A stretch of 64,000 nucleotides of DNA, taken from NCBI RefSeq assembly GCF_000286835.2, contig NZ_AJYD02000038.1:609056-673055 (forward strand), given 5' to 3'. Position 1 is the first letter of the stretch. Every line of letters begins with the position of its first letter. The notes beneath the pieces were generated by a model. That model worked only from the letters and a program-made list of their open reading frames with translations, was not told where the DNA came from and did not search any database. Positions 37,475 to 45,900 of the stretch are shown here, one piece after another. A program made the position numbers and the translations under genes. This DNA is from Enterovibrio norvegicus FF-33 (GTDB taxonomy: Bacteria; Pseudomonadota; Gammaproteobacteria; Enterobacterales; Vibrionaceae).

Positions 37475-37740
37475 CTGCTACGCCGCTGTCGTTCCTTGAA
37501 AAAGAAGAAGATACCGCCAAACCTCTGTTTGCTTCATCTCCCTTTTTGCAGGAATGTTAACCCGCGCCGATATCAGCGCACATTTTCTTCAACCTGACAG
37601 AAAATATCGGAAAAACCGCTTAGTAACCATTCAACGCACACAATCTCGTCTTGTATCAATAATCAATCACTCGTCCCACTGGAGAGGCGGCCCAGTGTGA
37701 ACTATCTTTAATCATGACATCACCTCAAGAGGCAACACGG

Positions 37741-38070
37741 ATGCGCTATCTCTTTGTAAAAGCATTAGTTATTGGACTGTTAGCCACACCCACCGTTTTC
37801 GCCGAAGAGCAAGAATCTTTCGGTGAAGTGGTCACAGAAAAAAACGAGTCGATCTGCAAAAATAAATTCACCCAAGAATTATTTACCCAGCAGCGAATTT
37901 TTAGCTCTACGCGCAATGGCGCTGACAACCGTCGTATCGCAGAACGAAAAATCGAAGCCGCGCGTGAGAAGTACAACCTCACCGCCAGCTATTGTGATGC
38001 CTACAACGAGCTAAAATCGTTCAACCCTGAAAACTTAGATCGTAAGCCTGGTGATGCTCAGTTCAACTGA
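37741..38070 (+). CDS. small exported protein, unknown
   Basis: About 109 residues from the chosen start MRYLFVKALVIG, which begins a clear signal peptide (cleavage after VFA, near residue 21). An in-frame ATG 27 bases upstream is less likely because it would put polar residues before the signal. The mature part is charged with two cysteines (SICKNKF and ASYCDAY), perhaps a disulfide. AAGAGG precedes the start. No family recognised. Confidence 0.55.
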   Translation: MRYLFVKALVIGLLATPTVFAEEQESFGEVVTEKNESICKNKFTQELFTQQRIFSSTRNGADNRRIAERKIEAAREKYNLTASYCDAYNELKSFNPENLDRKPGDAQFN

Positions 38071-38196
38071 TCGCCTGTATTATTAAGTGATCTTCGCGTA
38101 AAACAACAGTGCCGCTTTTTAACGCTCAAAGTACACGCGTGAATGCACCGTAACTTCGCAGCCAAGACCAGCGTAATATGTGACCAATAGATGGCA

Positions 38197-38230
38197 TGGC
38201 AAGTCGTTGTTAGACAAACGAGGCTTGCCA
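38197..38230. other. hairpin upstream of creA
   Basis: TGGCAAG and CTTGCCA, extended by CGTT/AACG, pair across a short loop about 55 bases before creA. There is no T run; it may be a leader structure. Confidence 0.4.
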
Positions 38231-38284
38231 CTGTTAGAGTGAGTCAGCGTCTTTTTTTAACAACGATTAGCAGGTTACCTCGCA

Positions 38285-38794
38285 ATGCGACCCAACTTTT
38301 TCTCTCTAGCTTCACTTTCAACTTATTCGCGCCCTCTTGTTGCCGCTTCTCTGCTTGCACTGACCGTCACAGGTTGTTCCGACAATGAGGTGGGAGACGT
38401 GAGTCTGGGTCTTTTCACCACCAAAGACATTAAAATTCAAATTTTCAGTGACCCTGAAGTCTCCGGTGTCACTTGCCATATCAGTCACGTGAAAGCCGAC
38501 CTGGATTTTTCTGACCCGTCAGACATGGGCATTTCTTGTCGTCAAACAGGTGAAATCACCGAAGAGATGATTGAAAACGTCGATAGATCAAAGTCAGGCG
38601 AGGTTGTCTTTACCGCATCGAAAAGTATTCTGTTTAAATCGATGAAGATTCGTCGAATTTTTGATTCTGATAATCAAACTCTGATGTACCTCTCTTATTC
38701 CACCAAAGAGACACAAGGCAGCCACAAGCACAGCCTGTCTACCGTGCCACTTTGGGGCACCAAGGCGTGGAAAGCCCCTGTTACGACTAATTAA
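38285..38794 (+). CDS. creA: CreA family protein
   Basis: This 169-residue protein resembles CreA, an exported protein of unknown function conserved in proteobacteria. Visible are IQIFSDPEVSGVTCHISHVKA, GISCRQTGEI and the C-terminal WGTKAW. The N-terminus ends LALTVTGCSD, which fits a lipobox, so it may be a lipoprotein. In E. coli it precedes creBCD; no such genes are present here. A perfect hairpin follows the stop. Confidence 0.82.
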   Translation: MRPNFFSLASLSTYSRPLVAASLLALTVTGCSDNEVGDVSLGLFTTKDIKIQIFSDPEVSGVTCHISHVKADLDFSDPSDMGISCRQTGEITEEMIENVDRSKSGEVVFTASKSILFKSMKIRRIFDSDNQTLMYLSYSTKETQGSHKHSLSTVPLWGTKAWKAPVTTN

Positions 38795-38800
38795 TCAGCA

Positions 38801-38835
38801 AACAAGGGTGATTTGCACTGTAAATCACCCTTGTT
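38801..38835 (+). terminator. long hairpin after creA
   Basis: Perfect 14-base arms AACAAGGGTGATTT and AAATCACCCTTGTT with a 7-base loop lie seven bases after the stop. Only a short T stretch is part of the stem, so termination efficiency is uncertain. Confidence 0.6.
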
Positions 38836-38895
38836 CGTAGGCATTTCACCAGACCCTCGCTACTATACTCCCTCGCATTCAAAGGGGGATTTCCC

Positions 38896-39471
38896 ATGAC
38901 GACGCAATGGTCTGTTCTAGACATCGAACAACAAACCACAGAATGGTTAGAGAAGGTCGTCATTGGCCTCAATCTTTGCCCTTTTGCCGCTAAACCACAG
39001 CGTAACAAGCAAATCAAAATTGAAGTGTGTGAAGGCACAGATGATCAAACAGTGATGGATTGTCTGCTGGCGGAATTATCGTTGTTAGACAGCAGTGAAG
39101 TGGCGGACTTGGAAACAACCTTGGTCGTCACACCCCATCTCTTTCAAGACTTTGATGACTACAACCAGTTCTTGGATGTGGCAGACATGCTGATTGATCA
39201 ATTTGGCTGGCGTGGCATCTATCAAATCGCCAGTTTTCACCCTGACTATTGCTTTGCTGATGTCGAGCCTGAAGACGACAGCAACTTGACCAATCGGTCG
39301 CCATTCCCTGTGTTTCATCTGATCCGCGAAGCGAGTATCGAGAAGGCATTCAAATATTACGGTGGAAACGCGGAAGACATTCCACAAATCAACATCGACC
39401 GCGTTTGCGGGCTTTCCGACTCAGAGAAAAAGGCCCTGTTTCCGTATTTGTTCAGAGCTCCATCGGTTTAG
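38896..39471 (+). CDS. DUF1415 family protein
   Basis: This 191-residue cytosolic protein is typical of DUF1415: NLCPFAAKP near residue 26, TLVVTPHLFQDFDDYNQFLD near 75, and IASFHPDYCFADVEPED and NRSPFPVFHLIREAS near 115-145. Function is not established. The invariant Cys and His residues suggest a metal site or catalysis but this is inference. Converges with the FAH-family gene. Confidence 0.85.
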   Translation: MTTQWSVLDIEQQTTEWLEKVVIGLNLCPFAAKPQRNKQIKIEVCEGTDDQTVMDCLLAELSLLDSSEVADLETTLVVTPHLFQDFDDYNQFLDVADMLIDQFGWRGIYQIASFHPDYCFADVEPEDDSNLTNRSPFPVFHLIREASIEKAFKYYGGNAEDIPQINIDRVCGLSDSEKKALFPYLFRAPSV

Positions 39472-39483
39472 CGCACGAGCTAT

Positions 39484-40149
39484 TTAAGGCGCAGCCACAC
39501 AGCGAAAATTCGCGAGAGTGTCACCCGACAATGACAACGCCAACTCGTCGCCCGCATGCAGTTGGCCAACACCTTTTGGCGTCCCTGTCAGTACAATGTC
39601 CCCCGGCAATAGGGTGAAGTATTGAGTAAGGTGACAAATCAAAGCGATCACAGGCGTTATCATTAATTGTGTATCGCCTCGCTGACGCGCTTCGCCATTA
39701 ATATCCAACCCATACTTGGTCGACGCTAAGTCCATTTGGTGATTCGCCACAAACGGGGATTGTACGCAGCTGCCATCGAACGCTTTCGCAATCTCCCACG
39801 GCAACCCTTTTTCTTTTAGCGCACTTTGCGCTTCTCGTCGCGTCAGGTCGAGTGCAACACCTAAACCCATAATCGCTTCTCGCACCTCGGCTTCCGTTGC
39901 ATGAGTTAACGGCTGACCAATCAGCACGGACAGTTCTGCTTCGTAATGTATAGGGGCTAGGGTTTCTTTTAGCACCAGAGAAGAAGACGAGCCTACCAGC
40001 GCTGTGGAGGGTTTGATAAACAACACGGGCTCATCAGGAATTGGGTTGTTCAGCTCTTGGGCATGTTCAACGTAATTCCGGCCAATACAAACCACTTTTC
40101 CGGCCGGTAACGCAATGCCTTTGCCGTCTTTCCATGTGTGCGAATACAT
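39484..40149 (-). CDS. fumarylacetoacetate hydrolase family protein
   Basis: About 221 residues of the FAH/YcgM type, metal-dependent acylpyruvate hydrolases or related isomerases/decarboxylases. Visible are VVCIGRNYVEHAQEL, the metal-binding HYEAELSVLIG, GLGVALDLTRRE and LLPGDIVLTGTPKGVG. Start set at MYSHTWKDG because AAAAGGAG precedes it; an earlier start would run into a repeat element. Substrate likely a short acylpyruvate such as fumarylpyruvate, not determined. Confidence 0.85.
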   Translation of the reverse strand: MYSHTWKDGKGIALPAGKVVCIGRNYVEHAQELNNPIPDEPVLFIKPSTALVGSSSSLVLKETLAPIHYEAELSVLIGQPLTHATEAEVREAIMGLGVALDLTRREAQSALKEKGLPWEIAKAFDGSCVQSPFVANHQMDLASTKYGLDINGEARQRGDTQLMITPVIALICHLTQYFTLLPGDIVLTGTPKGVGQLHAGDELALSLSGDTLANFRCVAAP

Positions 40150-40177
40150 CCCTTCTCCTTTTATTGAAAACATACAC

Positions 40178-40205
40178 CTCAGCCACCTCAAGATGCTTTG
40201 ATACA
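40178..40205. repeat. dispersed palindromic element, partial copy 3
   Basis: The stretch GCCACCTCAAGATGCTTTGA shares the core of the copies near 4.9 and 6.0 kb. It lies 30 bases upstream of the FAH-family start. Confidence 0.45.
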
Positions 40206-40454
40206 ACACCTAGCATTGAAATCTCAGTGTACTCGATTCCGCACACAAGCAAACAATCCCGCGCCTTCAAACAAAAATGGCGAATGACTGTCATCGCTGC
40301 TTGTCGGTTCAAAATTATTGGACATACAAACAATGAGACGGAATGAAAATTCTTATACACTGACAATGCCTTATCCGTGCCCACATCTATTCATGTGTTC
40401 AAATGTAGGCAAACAGGTAGGTTTATATCAATATCAAAATTTTAAGGATGAAAA

Positions 40455-40823
40455 ATGAACCTTGATTACATCGCGCTGGCGCTGCTGATTTTTGTCGCGC
40501 TGGTCATCTTCTACGGCGTGATAGTGATTCATGACATTCCCTATGAAATCGCTAAAAAGCGCAATCACCCCCATCAGGACGCAATTCATCATGCCGGATG
40601 GGTCAGCTTGTTCACGTTACACGTCCTCTGGCCTTTTTTGTGGATATGGGCAACGCTTTGGCAACACGACAGAGGTTGGGGCATGAGTACGCTTGAGCAC
40701 AATCAAGAGTCGATACAGGAGGAGTTAAACGCACTCAAGAAAAGAGTGCAAGAGTTGGAAAAACAACCTTCATCAACGCCTCCATCACAAGACGACCTAG
40801 CGCCGAAAAAGGGAGAAATCTAA
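40455..40823 (+). CDS. DUF3302 inner-membrane protein (YiaW-like)
   Basis: This 122-residue protein has two membrane helices (about 5-25 and 50-68) around the conserved IVIHDIPYEIAKKRNHPHQDAIHHAGW, then a C-terminal coiled coil (EELNALKKRVQELEKQ). E. coli YiaW is similar and pairs with YiaV. Here the stop overlaps the next start in TAATG form, so the two are coupled. The role is probably assembly or support of the HlyD-like partner; unproven. Confidence 0.82.
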   Translation: MNLDYIALALLIFVALVIFYGVIVIHDIPYEIAKKRNHPHQDAIHHAGWVSLFTLHVLWPFLWIWATLWQHDRGWGMSTLEHNQESIQEELNALKKRVQELEKQPSSTPPSQDDLAPKKGEI

Positions 40824-41953
40824 TGGATTTACTGCTTATTCTCACCTATACCGCGCTATGTATCGCTATTTTCAAAATATTTCGTATTCCTTTAAACAAG
40901 TGGACAGTGCCTACCGCTGTATTAGGTGGCGTGGTGCTCATTGGCTCATTGATTTTGCTAATGAACTATAACCACCCTCACACATCGCTAGGTGGCAATG
41001 TGTATGTCACTACCCCTATCATTCCCAATGTACGCGGACAAGTGGTGGAAGTACCGGTACAACCCAACCAGCCTTTAAAGCAAGGTGACGTGCTATTCAA
41101 GATTGATCCAACGCGATTTAACTCACGCGTGATTGACGCTCAAGCAGCACTCACCGCAGCTAAACAATCTGCTCTAGGTTTGGAAGCCTCATATCAAACG
41201 GCTAAAGCCAATACCTTGCGAGCAGTCGCAGAACGCGATCGCACCAAATTGGAATTTGAGCGTTACCAAAAAGGGGCAAAAAAAGGCGCATTCACCAAGT
41301 CTGACGTTGACAACAAACGACAATTTTATCTTGCTGCACAAGCCTTGTTAGCCGCTGCTGAAGCAGAAGAAAGTCGCCAGCTTATTGCGTTAGAATCTGT
41401 TATTGATGGTGTGAACACGCAGGTTGCACAAGCGCAGGCGAGCTTGGAACAAGCTCAATTTGATCTCGACAGCACTGTGGTTCGTGCGCCAACTGACGGC
41501 TTAGTGACACAAGTAACACTCCGCCCTGGCATGATGGCTGTGCCTATGCCTTTGCGTCCTGTTATGACGTTCGTGAATGAAGAAAAAGAGCGCTTTGTAG
41601 GCGCATTCAGACAAAACAGTTTGCTCCGTTTGAAGACGGGCTTTGAGGCTGAATTTATTTTCCGTGCTTTGCCGGGCAAAACATTCAGCGGAGAAGTCGT
41701 TGAAGTCATACCCGCTATTGGAGAAGGACAAGTTCAAGCGCAGGGTGCACTGCTTGGTGATGCCATGTTCAATAAGCAGGGCAGAGCTTTGGTGGTACTT
41801 CAAATCAACGATGATATGAGCGAGTACAATCTTCCATTTGGCACCAACGTTGAAATTGCCGTTTATTCTGACAGCTTCCACCATGTCTCCATCATGCGTA
41901 AAATTCTTATCCGCATGAAGAGCTGGCAGAACTACCTATACCTCGACCACTAA
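40823..41953 (+). CDS. HlyD/EmrA-type membrane fusion protein (YiaV-like)
   Basis: A 376-residue periplasmic adaptor with membrane segments near the N-terminus (two, about 3-20 and 30-50). The lipoyl-like half NVRGQVVEVPVQPNQPLKQGDVLFKID is followed by a long coiled coil (about 95-200), then the second lipoyl half VVRAPTDGLVTQVTLRPG and a beta-barrel domain. Members link an inner-membrane pump to TolC. No pump gene is adjacent. Resembles E. coli YiaV. Co-transcribed with the DUF3302 gene. Confidence 0.82.
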   Translation: MDLLLILTYTALCIAIFKIFRIPLNKWTVPTAVLGGVVLIGSLILLMNYNHPHTSLGGNVYVTTPIIPNVRGQVVEVPVQPNQPLKQGDVLFKIDPTRFNSRVIDAQAALTAAKQSALGLEASYQTAKANTLRAVAERDRTKLEFERYQKGAKKGAFTKSDVDNKRQFYLAAQALLAAAEAEESRQLIALESVIDGVNTQVAQAQASLEQAQFDLDSTVVRAPTDGLVTQVTLRPGMMAVPMPLRPVMTFVNEEKERFVGAFRQNSLLRLKTGFEAEFIFRALPGKTFSGEVVEVIPAIGEGQVQAQGALLGDAMFNKQGRALVVLQINDDMSEYNLPFGTNVEIAVYSDSFHHVSIMRKILIRMKSWQNYLYLDH

Positions 41954-41980
41954 CACTCACGACACACATTTCCCTTGTTA

Positions 41981-42007
41981 GATCCTCGGCTTCCTGAGCC
42001 GAGGATC
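41981..42007 (+). terminator. hairpin after the YiaV-like gene
   Basis: GATCCTCGGCT and AGCCGAGGATC make a perfect 11-base stem with 5-base loop, then GCCTTTCCCC. The T tract is poor. Confidence 0.6.
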
Positions 42008-42206
42008 GCCTTTCCCCGTCCCATTTCTAACACATTGACTCACTGATAATAAAACCCGATCTGGCGTTGATTTTTCCCCCGATTAACCACCAATGACAAG
42101 ACCTAGTTGGCAATTTACTAAATAGCACTTGTCGAATTTCTTAGTCAGGTCAAGGCTTACGGTATGCCCGATTGTTCAACCCAGTAAACAGGTTAACTAA
42201 AATCGA

Positions 42207-42899
42207 ATGAATCTTTTTGACTACGACACCCCTTTGTCTTGCGTTATTTTTGACTGTGACGGTACGCTGGTAGACAGTGAAGTCCTCAGTCAAATGGCCA
42301 TGGTCGATGTATTCGCTCACTACGATATCGTGCTTGATTTACAAGAATGTTTAGATAATTTCCAAGGTGGGAAACTCGCTGATATTTTGCTTCAGACCTG
42401 TGAGCGATATGGGCTATTAATCTCTTTAGACGAGCTAGAGCCGCTGTATCGGAAAAAGTGCGAATCTTTATTTAAAACACACCTCACTCCAATTAATGGC
42501 GTGCCTGATTTACTCAACATGCTTGAAGAAGCCGGAGTCGATATGTGCGTGGCATCCAATGGCCCCGTAGAAAAAATGGAACTGTCGCTCGGCATGACAG
42601 GGTTACTTTCGCACTTTACAGGTCGGCTATTCAGCGCGTTTGATGCTAACAGCTGGAAACCTGCACCCGATTTACTTCACTATGCAGCGATGAATATGGC
42701 GGCTCCCACTGACCAATGTTTATTTGTGGATGATACAATTTTGGGGGTACAAGCAGGGGTAAATGCAGGTATGCGAACGGTGTATCTGAATGAGGGTAAG
42801 AAGATGCAAATTGATCACCCGTTAGTAACGTGTGTAAGCTCTATCAAAGAGCTCAAATCTCTCATGGCGAGTCTTCCTCTGTCTAATAGCTGGGCTTAG
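42207..42899 (+). CDS. HAD-family phosphatase, YieH-like
   Basis: This 230-residue HAD hydrolase has motif I FDCDGTLVDSE (residues 15-25), motif II VASNGP near 117, motif III lysine in NSWKPAPDLL and motif IV FVDDTILGVQAG. E. coli YieH, which it resembles, acts on 6-phosphogluconate and other phosphosugars. If so here, it would touch the same metabolite as gnd. Specificity is inferred from resemblance only. Convergent with the adhesin gene, 15 bases apart. Confidence 0.78.
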   Translation: MNLFDYDTPLSCVIFDCDGTLVDSEVLSQMAMVDVFAHYDIVLDLQECLDNFQGGKLADILLQTCERYGLLISLDELEPLYRKKCESLFKTHLTPINGVPDLLNMLEEAGVDMCVASNGPVEKMELSLGMTGLLSHFTGRLFSAFDANSWKPAPDLLHYAAMNMAAPTDQCLFVDDTILGVQAGVNAGMRTVYLNEGKKMQIDHPLVTCVSSIKELKSLMASLPLSNSWA

Positions 42900-42914
42900 C
42901 TGGCGTATCTGAAA

Positions 42915-45900
42915 CTATTGATGCGTGATCAGCAGTCCATCTTCTAACATTCGACCCAAGATTTCTGAACCCGATCCTGATGCAATACCCAGTACATCCT
43001 GGCTCAACTCTGTGAGCGATTTGTCATTAAACACAATAACTTGATCGGTGTTCTCACCGTCGCTCGCCACTGATAGTGTCGCTTTACCATTTTCGTCACT
43101 TAGAGATACCAAGTAATCATCAATGTTATCTGCATTTGCACCTTCGAGGAGATCAGACAAATCCAATTTATCAAACGCAACATCAAAGTCTGCAATCACG
43201 TCTGTCGCAAACGTGTCGGCATCGCCTTTAAGAAACGCAAATACATCTGCGCCCGTCCCGCCTGTTAGCGAATCGCTGCCCTTGCCACCCACAATCAGAT
43301 CATCACCTAAGCCAGCATCAATGACATCAATACCCGCGCCACCGTAAATATGATCAGCACCCGCGTCGCCGCTGATGGTATCGTCCCCTTGATGACCCGC
43401 TAACAAATTCGCGTTGTCGTCACCCGTCAACTCAGTGGTATTGACAAGGTCGCTCAAATCTTCATTGGTGTTGTCTGCAAGGCGGATATCCAGCGTGCTT
43501 TCAAAACGCAAACCGCTGCTATCATTGACTAATTCATAGCTAAACGATTCCAGAACGTCGTTTTCAGTGACATCTGTCATCAATTGATAGCTGAAGTCTC
43601 CTTTTTTATGAGTGCCTTCATCTTCACCATAAATGGTCAGCGATCCATAGGGTGTTTCAATCAGCATGATGCCTTCTGCAGCGTTATAGATCGCTCCGTC
43701 AAAACTGACCGCAGACAGAGACCAATCGCCTGTAAGGTGATCATTATTAACCAGATTTCCTTCGGCAATATGCGCACCACTAACTTCACCACTGAGCCCA
43801 GCGGTCTGAACGGTTGCAACCAAACTGGTGGCGTCGTCAAAGCTTATCGTCAGCGTGGCTTGATCTAGGTTTGAATCGCTATCAACAACCGTGTAAATGA
43901 AAGCTTCATCCGTAAGGGACAGGGTTTCTAACGATCCATAAAGCGCTTCCACTAGCACATCGGTATTGTCTATCACTAAGTAGCGAAACGAGGTATTTTC
44001 TGTCGCCTCGATAGTCACATCGCTTCCGGTGTAGGTTGAAGACCCCTTACCCACTTGCTCGCCATCAGCGCCATACAAGTAGTAATCGAAGGTGTCGTCG
44101 GTATTGAGTCCACTCAGGGTCAAGATAGTCTGGTCAATTTCATCACGAAACCCATACACTAATGCGGCGTAATCTCCACCAGCAACAGCACCTTCAAAGG
44201 TAAAGTTGTCGGTATCCAAATCATCTATATCGATGTCTTTTAAAATCAGTTTGCCAGTGTCGAGCGTGATATGGGTATCATCACCGACTTGCTCCATCAT
44301 GAGTTCATCGAATGTGTCGATTGAGGTGGCATTCTTGATGATGCTGCTGTCGTTACTGGTTTTGAAACCATTCACAGTGTCAGTGCCGGACTCAAACACC
44401 ACCACATCAGGGCCATTGCCCAATGTTAGCGTGTCGTCACCTTCGCCACCGACAAGACGGTCTCCACCTCTGCCGCCGTCCAGAGTATCGTTCCCCGCAT
44501 CACCATAAAGCACATCTTTGCCATTGCCACCGGAGAGAATGTCGTTACCTTCTCCGCCATGCAGCTCATCAACCCCGTTACCTCCTTCGATGTTATCGTT
44601 GCCACCATATCCGTAGAGAACGTCATCACCATTACCGCCATCAATCACATCGTCGCTGGTGTTGGCTGGAGCAGGATTGTCATCATGAATTTCTTGGTTT
44701 AAGAGGGTGTCCAAATCTAGCCCTGCAGCGGCATTGCCACCAAGGAAGATGTTTTGGTCTAAGCCGGCGCCATAGAAAGTCACGCCATTTGAGCTATCAA
44801 ATGCCGCGATAAGCTCGCTCGCATAGAATTGAGTTTGAATGGATGAGATATAGGTGTAATTGCCGTCGTCCGTCATGGTGAAAGAACCAGACTCAGTCGC
44901 AATTGTCACGCTGCCTTCCGACAGCACGTAATCATCACCCAGATAGCTTACCTGCGTCACGGTAACACCATCGTGCACAGTATCGCTGCCATCGCCATTT
45001 AGCCCTGAGATCACATTGCCAGTAATAGTACCTAGTGCTGTAATCTCATCTTGGTCATCTGCCGCCACAATATCTTCAATACGTGTCACGGACACAGTGG
45101 CAGACGCTTCTGTGGTCGTTGTACCATCGTTTGCTGTCACAGAGAAAGACATTGAGGTAAGCAAGGGGTCTGCACTGTCGCTGTTAATCGCAGCAACGCC
45201 TGTCGCAGTAAGCAACACTTGCGTGCCACTCAACACAAAGTAATTGCTATCGTTGTTAATGAGCGTAATCGATAACGCATCTTCATCCGCATCAGAGACG
45301 GTGAAGGTCGCCACCACATCGTTTTCTGACACGGACTCTTCGGTCAGATCGTTCACCGTGAGGCTAATCACAGGGGCATTGTCGTTGACACGATTCACCG
45401 TCACATCGGCGTCCACGCTGCTTTGACGGTCACCATCATCTGCCGTCACACTGAAACTGATGCTGTTCAGCTCTGCCACATCATCATTGATGGCAGCGAC
45501 GCCATCAGCAGTCAATCGCACTTCATCCCCATCGATTTCTAGCCAATCCGCATTGGCAGTCATCAGGCTGTATTCCAGCGAATCTGAATCTAGATCTGAT
45601 GCAACAATCGTTGCCAGCACTTGGCCTTCACTGACAGATTCTTCCATCGCGTCGGAGACATTCAACGTGATGGTTGGGTCGTTGTCGTTGACCCGATCAA
45701 TGCTCACTGATTCTGTCGCTACCACGGAATAAGTGCCATCAGACGCTTGTACTGATAACGACATCGCCGTGAGAGGATCTACGCCATCTTGATTGATAGC
45801 AGCAACGCCTGTCGCAGTTAGATACACTTCGTTGCCGGTTAAAACGAAGTAGTCACTTTCGTTATTTGCTAACGTAAGGGTTATTGGGTCATTATCTGCA

